The notes under the pieces are model-generated. The model ran no database searches. It was not told the DNA's origin and saw nothing but the letters and a program-made list of their open reading frames with translations. Below are positions 19,384 to 27,223 of a DNA stretch of 64,000 nucleotides, piece after piece (position 1 is the first letter of the stretch; every line of letters begins with the position of its first letter). The stretch comes from Streptomyces sp. ALI-76-A (GTDB lineage Bacteria > Actinomycetota > Actinomycetes > Streptomycetales > Streptomycetaceae). Location of the stretch: contig NZ_JASVWB010000002.1 of assembly GCF_030287445.1 (NCBI RefSeq), positions 3,286,001-3,350,000 of the forward strand, written 5' to 3'. A program made the translations under genes and the position numbers.

Positions 19384-19456
19384 TGGAGCTAAGGAGAATT
19401 GAACTCCTGACCTCCTGCATGCCATGCAGGCGCTCTACCAACTGAGCTATAGCCCC
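19384..19456 (-). tRNA. tRNA-Ala (anticodon GGC), copy 2
   Basis: Identical 73-nt sequence to copy 1, including loop ATGGCAT and discriminator A. Only the flanks differ (different terminator and promoter). The two copies are 1041 bp apart in the same orientation. Confidence 0.97.
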
Positions 19457-19486
19457 TCGCGCCACGCGACCGGAGCCGCATGGTGT

Positions 19487-19509
19487 TTCGCCCCGCTCGG
19501 CGGGGCGAA
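19487..19509. promoter_or_regulatory. Hairpin in the tRNA-Ala copy 2 leader
   Basis: TTCGCCCCGC and GCGGGGCGAA form a 10-bp stem around TCG, between the candidate promoter and the tRNA. It may be an RNA processing site, or a terminator for the upstream histidine phosphatase gene. Confidence 0.5.
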
Positions 19510-19517
19510 CAAGAAGA

Positions 19518-19547
19518 ACTCTAGCCTGCGACCTGCCGGAAAGTGAA
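19518..19547 (-). promoter_or_regulatory. Candidate promoter for tRNA-Ala copy 2
   Basis: On the minus strand TTCACT, an 18-base spacer and TAGAGT. The -10 fits TANNNT well; the -35 is weak. Confidence 0.45.
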
Positions 19548-19574
19548 ATCCGGGCCACTGGCGCCGTGGGCCGC

Positions 19575-20243
19575 TCAGTCGTCGTCGCCGAGCACCGGTT
19601 CCGGGAGGGTGCCGGCGTTGTGCTCGAGCAGGCGCCAGCCGCGCGCGCCTTCGCCGAGGACGGACCAGCAGCAGTTGGAGAGTCCGCCGAGGCTCTCCCA
19701 GTGCTGGGACTCCAGACCGAGGAGACGGCCGATCGTGGTGCGGATCGTGCCGCCGTGGCTGACCACGACGAGCGTGCCGTTGTCGGGGATCTTCTCGGCG
19801 TGGCGCAGCACCACGGGGGCCGCGCGGTCGGCGACCTCGGTCTCCAGTTCGCCGCCACCGCGGCGCACCGGCTCACCGCGCTTCCACGCGGCGTACTCCT
19901 CGCCGTACCGGGCGATGATCTCCTCGTGCGTCAGCCCCTGCCAGGCGCCCGCGTAGGTCTCCCGCAGACCCTCCTCGTGGGTCACGTCCAGGCCGGTGAG
20001 CTCGGCGAGCTCGGCGGCCGTGTGCGCGGCCCGCTGGAGGTCGGAGGCGACGATCGCGTCGGGCCTCAGGGAGGCGAGCAGCCGGGCGGCGCGGCGGGCC
20101 TGGCCGACGCCGGTCTCGGTGAGCTCGACGTCCGTGGTGCCCTGGAAGCGGCGCTCCACGTTCCACGAGGTCTGGCCGTGCCGCCAGAGGATGACGCGGC
20201 GCCCGCGGCCCGGCTTGCGGCCGGCGCCCGCGGGGGCGGTCAC
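19575..20243 (-). CDS. Histidine phosphatase family protein (phosphoglycerate mutase-like)
   Basis: 222 residues from GTG 20243. The catalytic RHG motif is VILWRHGQTSWN, with second-histidine motif VVVSHGGTIR and the acid/base region LRETYAGAWQGLTHEEI, so it is a branch-1 phosphatase. The Tyr/Trp-rich AGAWQGLT pattern points to a broad-specificity phosphatase rather than glycolytic mutase. The start overlaps the rsfS stop as GTGA. The frame is open upstream to 20360, but that part is shadow. Physiological substrate not known. Confidence 0.92.
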   Translation of the reverse strand: MTAPAGAGRKPGRGRRVILWRHGQTSWNVERRFQGTTDVELTETGVGQARRAARLLASLRPDAIVASDLQRAAHTAAELAELTGLDVTHEEGLRETYAGAWQGLTHEEIIARYGEEYAAWKRGEPVRRGGGELETEVADRAAPVVLRHAEKIPDNGTLVVVSHGGTIRTTIGRLLGLESQHWESLGGLSNCCWSVLGEGARGWRLLEHNAGTLPEPVLGDDD

Positions 20244-20683
20244 CGCAGCTCCCCGAAGTCGGCGGTGTCCTCCTCGGCCTGCACCTTGGCGTGCTCCTCG
20301 GCCTTGCCGCGGGTGGCCTTGGCGTCGGCCGGCAGGTCGATCTCGGGGCAGTCCTTCCACAGCCGCTCCAGGGCGTAGAAGACCCGCTCCTCGCTGTGCT
20401 GGACATGGACGACGATGTCGATGTAGTCGAGCAGGATCCAGCGGGCCTCACGGTCGCCCTCGCGGCGCACCGGCTTGACGCCGAGCTCCTTGGAGAGCCG
20501 CTCCTCGATCTCGTCGACGATCGACTTGACCTGGCGGTCGTTGGGTGCGGAGGCCACGAGGAAGGCGTCCGTGATCGACAGCACGTCGCTGACGTCATAG
20601 GCGATCACATCGTGGGCGAGCTTGTCGGCGGCCGCCTGGGCGGCGGTGGTGATGAGCTCAAGGGAGCGGTCAGTCGCGGTCAC
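20240..20683 (-). CDS. rsfS: Ribosome silencing factor RsfS
   Basis: 147 residues with the RsfS/Iojap pattern: VIAYDVSDVLSITDAFLVAS, NDRQVKSIVDEIEE and WILLDYIDIVVHV. RsfS binds ribosomal protein L14 and blocks subunit joining when nutrients are low. An acidic C-terminal tail (about 120-147) is added. The gene is coupled to the histidine phosphatase by a 4-nt overlap and lies downstream of the LCP gene, with nadD one gene further upstream, an order common in Actinobacteria. Confidence 0.95.
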   Translation of the reverse strand: MTATDRSLELITTAAQAAADKLAHDVIAYDVSDVLSITDAFLVASAPNDRQVKSIVDEIEERLSKELGVKPVRREGDREARWILLDYIDIVVHVQHSEERVFYALERLWKDCPEIDLPADAKATRGKAEEHAKVQAEEDTADFGELR

Positions 20684-20735
20684 TACAAGGCTTTCGGTCG
20701 GCGGTCACTGGACATCAAGGGTCTCACGGACCGCC

Positions 20736-20777
20736 GACGGCACCCCACGTGATGGGTTGCGCACGTGGGATGCCGTC
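20736..20777 (-). terminator. Hairpin between LCP gene and rsfS
   Basis: GACGGCACCCCACGTG pairs with CACGTGGGATGCCGTC around a 10-base loop with one mismatch. It lies just after the LCP gene stop (20793) and before the rsfS start, so it may end or reduce LCP-gene transcripts entering rsfS. Confidence 0.65.
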
Positions 20778-20792
20778 CTCGCCGGGCCTGTC

Positions 20793-22604
20793 CTAGGAGG
20801 ACGAGGGCGTGTAGTCCTGGCCGAGGACCACGGCGACGTTCGCGCCCGAGGAGACCGTGCCCTGGGCGACGGAGCCGGCGGGCAGGCCCAGCGTCTTGGC
20901 GACCTCGGTGGCGTTCTCCTTGTCGGCGGCTTCGGCGTAGACGACCCTGGAGGCGGCCTGGGCGGCGGAGGCGGTGCCGCCCTCCAGGAAGGTGAAGCCG
21001 CCGTTGAGCAGCACGACGCGGGCCTTCTCGGTGTTGTCCTTGACGCCGCTGGCGTTCTGCACGGCCACGCTGACGGCCGCGTCCTTGTCGGGGCTCCTGG
21101 CGGTGCCGCCGAGCACGTCCTTGACCACCCTCGCGCTGGCCTCGGCGTTCAGGGTGCCGTCGCTCTGGACGGGCATCAGGGCCGTCCTGTGGTCGCCGCC
21201 CTTGGCGAGGTCGGCGAGTTTGGCGAGGAAGGTGCCGAGTTCCTTGTCGGTCAGCGGCGGCTCGAGGATCTGGGCCAGCGTCTGCACGGTGGTGGTCGCG
21301 GCCGTGGGGTCGGAGGACAGCTTGCGCAGTACGCCCTGCATGACCTGCCCGAACCGCTCCAGCTGGGCGTTCTGGGCCTCTCCGGGGGCGCGGTGGGTGG
21401 CGTAGGCGACGGCCATCTTGCCGCTGAGGGTCTGGCTCTTCCCCTTGTTCACCAGGGGCGCCTCGCCCTTCTTCTTCGCGTCCGGATCGGGCACGTCGGC
21501 GTTGGTGTCGACGTCGATGTTGCCGACGAGGTCGACGAGGTTCTGGAGATAGGGGGTGTCCAGGCGCCAGGTGCCCTCGATCTTGGTGCCGAGGACGGTG
21601 TCGAGGGCCTCGCGGGTGCCGGCGGAGCCGTCCTCGTCGACCGACTTGGCGAGGGTGGTCGTGGTGCCGTCGTCGTCCGTCACGACGAGCGAGTTGGGCA
21701 GCAGGACGGTGGTGCCCTGCTTGGTGGTGGTGTTGTCGACGAGCAGCACCGTGGAGGTGCCGCCCTCGGCGGTGTTGTGCAGGTGGACGACGACCACGTC
21801 GCGGCTCTGGGCACCGGCGGCCGTCGCGGTGCCGGTTCCGTCGTCGGAGGACGACGACGTGCCGGGGAGCTTCCCCGCGAACCAGAGGTAGCCGACACCG
21901 CCGGCCGCGACCAGCGCGAGGACGACGACCAGGGCGACGACCCGGCTGCGGGCGCGGCGCTTGGCCTCCTCACGGCGCTCGGTGCGGTTCTCGGTGAACT
22001 TCAGCCAGTCGATGACGTCCTCGGAGTCACCGTCGGGGTCCTCGACGAACGCGAACTGCTCGGTGCGGTACTCCCGTTCGCCTTCCCCGGCGGGTGCCCC
22101 GCCGGGCTCGGCGCGGTGGTCCGGGCCGGCCCCGCGCTGCCCGTCCCGGTCGGCGGCGTCCGGTTCCCCGACCGGCCCGGCCTGCTGGGGGATGTAGGCG
22201 GTCTGCTCGGCGACACGGGGCTGCTGCCCGCCCGTCGCGGCCTGGCCATGGGGGTCGTAGGGGACGTAGGAGTCGTAGGACGGCCCCGGCCCGCCGGAGT
22301 GCTGGTGACCGGCGGCGTACGGGTCGTAGGACGGCACGGGTGCCTGCTGGCCGGTGCCGTAGGGGTCGTACGCCGGTGGGAGCTGCTGCCCGCCCGTGGC
22401 GTACGGGTCGTACCCGTAGCCCTGCTGCGGGTACGGGTCGTACGGCTGCGCGCCGCCGTACTCCTGTTGCTGCGGGGCCTGTTGGTGGTGGGTCTGCTGG
22501 TGCTGGGCCTGCTGGTACACAGGCCGGCCGAACTCGTCGTAGCCGACGAGCTCGTACTGGTCGTCGTGACCGCCGCCGTGTCCCGCGTCGTATCGGTCGT
22601 TCAC
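20793..22604 (-). CDS. LCP-LytR_C wall polymer attachment protein, probable PdtA orthologue
   Basis: 603 residues. The N-terminal roughly 230 are cytoplasmic and rich in Gln, Tyr, Pro and Gly, with repeated YDPYGTG / YDPYAAG units. One membrane helix follows (VVALVVVLALVAAGGVGYLWF), then an extracellular LCP-like domain (VVVHLHN to GKMAVAYATHRAPGE) and a C-terminal LytR_C domain (VAVQNASG, LGLPAGSV). The LCP domain is divergent: the SIPRD-like region reads VLLPNSLVV, without the usual Arg. By position between rsfS and nadD it corresponds to S. coelicolor SCO2578, described as the polydiglycosylphosphate transferase PdtA. GTG 22604 has GAGAGGGGG upstream. Confidence 0.85.
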   Translation of the reverse strand: MNDRYDAGHGGGHDDQYELVGYDEFGRPVYQQAQHQQTHHQQAPQQQEYGGAQPYDPYPQQGYGYDPYATGGQQLPPAYDPYGTGQQAPVPSYDPYAAGHQHSGGPGPSYDSYVPYDPHGQAATGGQQPRVAEQTAYIPQQAGPVGEPDAADRDGQRGAGPDHRAEPGGAPAGEGEREYRTEQFAFVEDPDGDSEDVIDWLKFTENRTERREEAKRRARSRVVALVVVLALVAAGGVGYLWFAGKLPGTSSSSDDGTGTATAAGAQSRDVVVVHLHNTAEGGTSTVLLVDNTTTKQGTTVLLPNSLVVTDDDGTTTTLAKSVDEDGSAGTREALDTVLGTKIEGTWRLDTPYLQNLVDLVGNIDVDTNADVPDPDAKKKGEAPLVNKGKSQTLSGKMAVAYATHRAPGEAQNAQLERFGQVMQGVLRKLSSDPTAATTTVQTLAQILEPPLTDKELGTFLAKLADLAKGGDHRTALMPVQSDGTLNAEASARVVKDVLGGTARSPDKDAAVSVAVQNASGVKDNTEKARVVLLNGGFTFLEGGTASAAQAASRVVYAEAADKENATEVAKTLGLPAGSVAQGTVSSGANVAVVLGQDYTPSSS

Positions 22605-22621
22605 CGGTGCCCCCTCTCGGC

Positions 22622-23533
22622 TCACTCGCCGCGGTACAGCTCGCGCTTGTCGATGTAGCGCACGACTCCGTCCGGCACCAGATACCAGACGGGGTCGCCC
22701 TTGGCGACCCTCGCACGGCAGTCGGTGGAGGAGATGGCGAGGGCGGGGACCTCGACGAGCGAGACACCGCCTTCGGGGAGGCCGGGGTCGGACAGGACGT
22801 GACCCGGCCGGGTGACGCCGATGAAGTGCGCGAGGGCGAACAGCTCGTCCGCGTCCCGCCAGGTCAGGATCTGCCCGAGGGCGTCGGCGCCGGTGATGAA
22901 GAAGAGGTCGGTGTCGGAGTTGAGCGCCTTCAGGTCGCGCAGGGTGTCCGTGGTGTAGGTGGGGCCGCCGCGGTCGATGTCGATGCGGCTGACCGAGAAC
23001 TGGGGGTTCTCGGCGGTCGCGATGACGGTCATCAGATAGCGGTCCTCGGCCGGGGAGACCGCGCGGTGGCTCTTCTGCCACGGCTGACCGGTCGGGACGA
23101 ACACCACCTCGTCCAGGTGGAACTGCGCGGCGACCTCGCTGGCCGCCACGAGGTGCCCGTGGTGGATCGGGTCGAACGTGCCGCCCATGACGCCGAGGCG
23201 TCGCTTGCCGGGGCTGGACGGACTGCTGCCCGGCCCGACCGGCAGGCGCTTGAGCCCACCGCTCACGGGGCCGTTCCCGGCGCGACCGACCGGACCGCGA
23301 CCGGCCGCGCTCGCCGGACCGGAACCCGCACCCGCACCCGCATCCCTCACCGAAGCACCGCCGACAGCTCTCGCCGGACCGTTGCCGGCTCCTCTCGCCG
23401 AGCCGTCACCGGCACCGCGCGGGCCGTTCCCGGCACCGCTGGCCGGATGGCCGTCGGTGCCGCTCACCGGACGGGCGTCCGTGCCGTTCGGCGTGTCGTT
23501 CGCCGGACCGGTAGGCATGTCCTGCTCTCCCAT
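22622..23533 (-). CDS. nadD: Nicotinate-nucleotide adenylyltransferase with disordered N-terminal extension
   Basis: 303 residues. The catalytic part (from about residue 110) has the nucleotidyltransferase motif [15 protein letters not shown] and the [11 protein letters not shown] signature, and makes nicotinate adenine dinucleotide in NAD synthesis. The first ~105 residues are a low-complexity extension of GNGP/GAGNGP-type repeats, roughly doubling the distance to the catalytic core compared with typical NadD. ATG 23533 (MGEQD) is chosen; ATG 23518 (MPTG) with GGAG upstream is possible. It is followed closely by the LCP gene. Confidence 0.93.
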   Translation of the reverse strand: MGEQDMPTGPANDTPNGTDARPVSGTDGHPASGAGNGPRGAGDGSARGAGNGPARAVGGASVRDAGAGAGSGPASAAGRGPVGRAGNGPVSGGLKRLPVGPGSSPSSPGKRRLGVMGGTFDPIHHGHLVAASEVAAQFHLDEVVFVPTGQPWQKSHRAVSPAEDRYLMTVIATAENPQFSVSRIDIDRGGPTYTTDTLRDLKALNSDTDLFFITGADALGQILTWRDADELFALAHFIGVTRPGHVLSDPGLPEGGVSLVEVPALAISSTDCRARVAKGDPVWYLVPDGVVRYIDKRELYRGE

Positions 23534-23636
23534 GCGTGCAGACCCTACCGGCCCGACCTGAGAGCTCCCGCCGACAGATCCCCGGACGGCCCGGGCCCGG
23601 GGGCCCTGCCGGACCGCCGGCGGACCTGTGCCGGAC

Positions 23637-23801
23637 TCAGCGGTCGCGGTTGAAACGGGTGGTGATCCACAGCAGCAGCATCAGGATGACGAAGGCCCCG
23701 CCGCCGGTCAGCAGGGGGCTGAGGCTCTCGTGGTTGCCGCCGTGCTCCCCGCCCTCGGCGGCGAGGGTGACCAACTGGGCAGCGGTGCTGTGGAAGCTCA
23801 T
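23637..23801 (-). CDS. Small single-span membrane protein (54 aa)
   Basis: 54 residues from ATG 23801: a short His/Glu/Gly-rich N-terminus ([16 protein letters not shown]), one membrane helix ([16 protein letters not shown]) and a basic end NRDR. The orientation by charge suggests N-terminus outside. It lies upstream of nadD on the same strand with a gap of about 100 bases. Below the usual 60-codon limit; supported by third-position GC and context. I believe it is conserved in Streptomyces at this position. Function unknown. Confidence 0.75.
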   Translation of the reverse strand: MSFHSTAAQLVTLAAEGGEHGGNHESLSPLLTGGGAFVILMLLLWITTRFNRDR

Positions 23802-23919
23802 CTTCGGCAGGACCTATCCGGTGTGGGCGGGATAAAGACGTCGGCCCATGGTAAGCGGGCGGCTCGGGAGCCATCACGCCGACTCCACCGTTGGGGAACC
23901 GGGGAACCTTCGCCCCGCC

Positions 23920-24081
23920 TCAGTCGTCCTTCCGCTTGTACCCCCGCAGCAGGAACCACGCGGCCAGCACACAGCCCACCACCATCACGACCAGGACGAT
24001 CCGGAGCAGATTCCCCGCGCCCTGCTGTTCGGCGGCGCTCGCGGCCTCCATGAGCCAGGCGGTCCGGGGGGTGTGCTCCAT
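23920..24081 (-). CDS. Small single-span membrane protein (53 aa)
   Basis: 53 residues from ATG 24081, with AGGAG nine bases upstream. One helix (LLRIVLVVMVVGCVLAAWFLL) is followed by the basic tail RGYKRKDD. It is divergently transcribed from the M48 protease gene (start 24208) and lies just upstream of the other small membrane gene, so both may be in one operon with nadD. Function unknown. Confidence 0.75.
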   Translation of the reverse strand: MEHTPRTAWLMEAASAAEQQGAGNLLRIVLVVMVVGCVLAAWFLLRGYKRKDD

Positions 24082-24207
24082 GGCGCGGAACTCCTTCGGT
24101 GTAGTGCCCGTCCACGGTATCTCCGCCTAGGCTGGGCTCTGCTTCGGGGGCGCAAAGGACCGCACAACAGTCCGCAAAGGGCCACTCACACGCACATGGG
24201 GGAAGAC

Positions 24208-25317
24208 ATGTCCGACGGCCACCAGCAGAACGGGCACGAGCACGTGCCGAGCAGGCAGCGCAGGCGCTTCCCGGGGATCTCCTCCCGTGCGTACGAGCAC
24301 CCGGCCGACCGTTCCGCCCTGGTGGCGCTGCGCAAGCTGAGCGGGTTCGACACCGTCTTCAAGGCGCTCAGCGGTCTGCTGCCCGAGCGCAGCCTCAGGC
24401 TGCTGTTCCTGTCCGACTCGGTGCGCGTGTCCGACCAGCAGTTCGCCCACCTGAACGACATGCTGCGGGACGCCTGCTACATCCTGGACCTGGAGAAGGT
24501 CCCGCCGATGTACGTCAACCAGGACCCGCAGCCGAACGCGATGTGCATCGGCCTGGACGAGCCGATCATCGTCGTCACCACGGGTCTCGTCGAGCTGCTC
24601 GACGAGGAGGAGATGCGGGCGGTCGTCGGGCACGAGGTGGGGCACGCGCTGTCCGGCCACTCCGTGTACCGCACCATTCTGCTGTTCCTGACCAGCCTCG
24701 CCCTGCGGGTGGCGTGGATCCCGCTCGGCAACATAGCGATCATGGCGATCGTGACCGGGCTGCGCGAGTGGTTCCGCAAGTCCGAGCTGTCCGCCGACCG
24801 CGCCGGGCTCCTCGTCGGCCAGGACCTCCAGGCCTCCATGCGCGGCCTGATGAAGATCGCGGGCGGCAACCACCTGCACGAGATGAACGTGGACGCGTTC
24901 CTGAAGCAGGCCGAGGAGTACGAGGCCGGCGGTGACCTGCGCGACTCCGTGCTGAAGATCCTGAACGTGCTGCCGCGTTCCCACCCCTTCACCACCGTAC
25001 GGGCGGCCGAGCTGAAGAAGTGGGCCGAGTCCCGCGACTTCCAGCGGATCATGGACGGTCACTACCCGCGGCGCAGCGAGGACAAGGACACCTCGGTGAC
25101 GGACTCGTTCCGCGAGTCGGCGTCGGCCTACGCCACCAACGTCAAGAGCTCCAAGGACCCCCTGATGAAGCTGGTCAGCGACCTCGCCGGCGGGGCGGGG
25201 GACCTGGGCGGCCGGGTGCGGCGCGGCTTCGGAGGCTTCGCGAGTCCGACACCGCCGGCGGACCAGCCGCCCACGGACCAGCCGCCGGGCGACACACCCC
25301 CGGGCAACGAGCACTGA
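24208..25317 (+). CDS. M48 family metalloprotease
   Basis: 369 residues. The zinc-binding HEVGH is at 142-146 and the third ligand motif ELSADRAG at about 193, with a hydrophobic segment between (ILLFLTSLALRVAWIPL). This is the HtpX/Ste24-like M48 architecture, but with fewer membrane spans. The tail is Pro-rich (PPADQPPTDQPPGD). The ATG at 24208 is chosen because GGGGGAAG precedes it; ATG 24196 is possible. It is a monocistronic plus-strand gene in a minus-strand neighbourhood. Substrate unknown; membrane protein quality control is the family role. Confidence 0.9.
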   Translation: MSDGHQQNGHEHVPSRQRRRFPGISSRAYEHPADRSALVALRKLSGFDTVFKALSGLLPERSLRLLFLSDSVRVSDQQFAHLNDMLRDACYILDLEKVPPMYVNQDPQPNAMCIGLDEPIIVVTTGLVELLDEEEMRAVVGHEVGHALSGHSVYRTILLFLTSLALRVAWIPLGNIAIMAIVTGLREWFRKSELSADRAGLLVGQDLQASMRGLMKIAGGNHLHEMNVDAFLKQAEEYEAGGDLRDSVLKILNVLPRSHPFTTVRAAELKKWAESRDFQRIMDGHYPRRSEDKDTSVTDSFRESASAYATNVKSSKDPLMKLVSDLAGGAGDLGGRVRRGFGGFASPTPPADQPPTDQPPGDTPPGNEH

Positions 25318-25330
25318 CCGGCTCCGGGCC

Positions 25331-26404
25331 TCACACCCTCGGCTGCGCGCTCGTCGCCAGTGACCCGCACAGGGCCGTCGCGCTGCCGGTCGCGTACGGG
25401 TCCGTGCCGGCCGGGCCGCCCGCCTTCGCGGTCTGGTCGGCGAGCAGCGGGTGCAGGCGGTTGGCGGAGTCCTCGGCGCAGGACAGCGGCCCGGCCTGGA
25501 CGTAGGAGACGACGAGCTGGGCGGTGTGCATCCGCAGGTCGTCGCGGTCGAAGCGGAAGTGCAGCTCACGCCGGACGGTGAACAGTGAGGCGCGCGCCTC
25601 CTCGTCCGCGCCGCTGGGCCGCAGCGCGTAGACGAAGGTGTGGTCCGCGGTGACCTCCAGCGTGGACGCGTCGGTCTCGGCGGCCTGGAGGGTGCCCTGG
25701 ACGCGGATCTTCCGGTCGGCCAGCTCTGTCTCGGACGGGTCGAAGCGGACCAGCCACCCGGTGGGCGCGTGCCGGCCGTCGGCGGCCGGGCGGGTGAAGC
25801 TCTGGTCGAACTGGTCGAGTTGGTCGGTGTCGAGGAGGACCCGCACGGAGCGGACCTGCTCGCCGGTGAGGACGTCCGGGTCGAGCGAGGAGCGGACGAC
25901 GTAGTCCTTGGCGGTGGTCAGGGCGCTCACCACCTGGCTGTCGGAGAAGTGCGCGGTGCGCCGGGAGGCCGGCAGCGGTATCCCCTCGGCACCGACGCGG
26001 TACTGCGCGGCGGGACTGTGTGCGTAGAGCTGCTCGGGGTCGGGGTGGCCGGGCACCTTGCCCTGCGGGGCGAGCGGGATGACGGTCATCCGCAGGGGCT
26101 CGGCGGGCTGCCGGGCGGCGGGGGCCTGGTAGGGGTGGCGGACGCCCATGTAGACCGCGGTCCCGAAGGCGATGGCGATCAGCAGGACCAGGACGAGTGC
26201 CTGCCGGGAGAGCCCGCCGCGGCGAAGGGGCGGTCTGCGGCGTACGGCGGGCGCGCGGTCGGCGATGCGCTCCTGTGCGGAGAACTCCTGGAGGCGGGCA
26301 GCGCGGACGAACGACTCGTCGAAGACGACGGACCGGTACTCGTCCTCACCGCCTCCGGGGCCGCCCTCGGGTGTCCCCTCGGCTGGGTCTCCAGGCCCTC
26401 CCAT
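25331..26404 (-). CDS. Membrane-anchored extracellular protein with SVVFDE motif
   Basis: 357 residues. The cytoplasmic N-terminus carries YRSVVFDESFVRAARLQEF (about residues 23-41) and a basic patch, followed by one membrane helix (ALVLVLLIAIAFGTAVYM) and a roughly 240-residue extracellular domain of mixed strands with two or three cysteines near the end. The motif is shared with the next gene. ATG 26404 gives a start close to this motif. It converges on the M48 protease gene (14 bases apart). No known domain. Confidence 0.78.
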   Translation of the reverse strand: MGGPGDPAEGTPEGGPGGGEDEYRSVVFDESFVRAARLQEFSAQERIADRAPAVRRRPPLRRGGLSRQALVLVLLIAIAFGTAVYMGVRHPYQAPAARQPAEPLRMTVIPLAPQGKVPGHPDPEQLYAHSPAAQYRVGAEGIPLPASRRTAHFSDSQVVSALTTAKDYVVRSSLDPDVLTGEQVRSVRVLLDTDQLDQFDQSFTRPAADGRHAPTGWLVRFDPSETELADRKIRVQGTLQAAETDASTLEVTADHTFVYALRPSGADEEARASLFTVRRELHFRFDRDDLRMHTAQLVVSYVQAGPLSCAEDSANRLHPLLADQTAKAGGPAGTDPYATGSATALCGSLATSAQPRV

Positions 26405-26503
26405 ATCTTCAGGGTAGGTCGCCGGGAGCTCGGGTAAACGCCGTGGCGCACGACAAGTTGTGACAGGCCTCACCGGAACCGGCCAGGGTCCGCCGGGCGC
26501 CGG

Positions 26504-27079
26504 TCAGGGCGTGCGCGGGACCGCGGACGCGGCTGGCTGGGAGTAGTCGGCGGACGCGGACGGCGCCGCCGCGGTGCCCTGCTCCAGACCGGTCGAGGCG
26601 GGCGGCGGAACCTGGTCCCGATCGCCCGAGGAGGCGCTCCGGTAGACCGCCGCGAAGGCCAGCGCGACCATACCGATCCCCATCACGAGGGCGAGCAGCC
26701 AGGCGACGGGGCGGTGCCAGCGGACTTGTTTCCCGTACGTCCCGGAGGCGCCGTAGCGGCCTTCGAGGACATCGGTGTCGTCCGGGTCGTCGAGGTCCGG
26801 ATCGTGGCCGAAACCGCTGAGGTCGTCGGGTCCGAACCCGTCCTCGTAGTGCTCGCCGCCGGCTCGGGCGCGGCGGGCCTCGGCCTCGGAGGCCTCCGCT
26901 CTCGCCTGCGCGGCGGCCAGGAGGCGTTCGACGGCGGTCGGCTCGTGCACCACGGCCGCCCGGACGAAGCCCTCGTCGAAGACCACGGAGGCGAACTCTT
27001 CGTCCGACACCCCGCGGTCGTGGTCGTCGTCGGGCTCCCAGCCGTCAGGGAACGGCGTACCCCCCACGTCCTCCGGCAC
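26504..27079 (-). CDS. Small membrane protein sharing the SVVFDE cytoplasmic motif
   Basis: 191 residues from GTG 27079. It has FASVVFDEGFVRAAVVHE in its N-terminal cytoplasmic part, a charged helical region, acidic Asp-rich repeats (PDLDDPDDTD), one membrane helix (VAWLLALVMGIGMVALAFAAV) and a short extracellular Ser/Ala/Pro tail. The motif is nearly identical to that of the downstream gene, but the extracellular parts differ. The two probably bind the same cytoplasmic partner. It lies 144 bases past the proA stop. Confidence 0.75.
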   Translation of the reverse strand: MPEDVGGTPFPDGWEPDDDHDRGVSDEEFASVVFDEGFVRAAVVHEPTAVERLLAAAQARAEASEAEARRARAGGEHYEDGFGPDDLSGFGHDPDLDDPDDTDVLEGRYGASGTYGKQVRWHRPVAWLLALVMGIGMVALAFAAVYRSASSGDRDQVPPPASTGLEQGTAAAPSASADYSQPAASAVPRTP

Positions 27080-27223
27080 GGATCCAGAGTAGACCTGGGG
27101 GGTCAATTTGGGCAGACGGTATGGAAATTCATCCGGTTGGTGAGACACCGCCGCGGCGGCACGGGCCGGCGCCCGGCGTGGGTGCCGGGCGCGTCCCGCG
27201 GGCCGGAACCGGGTCCGCGCGCC

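Noticed and set aside
18343..19456. Integrated element between the tRNA-Ala copies
   Set aside because: No integrase, no partial tRNA att duplicate (both tRNAs are complete) and only two small genes between.
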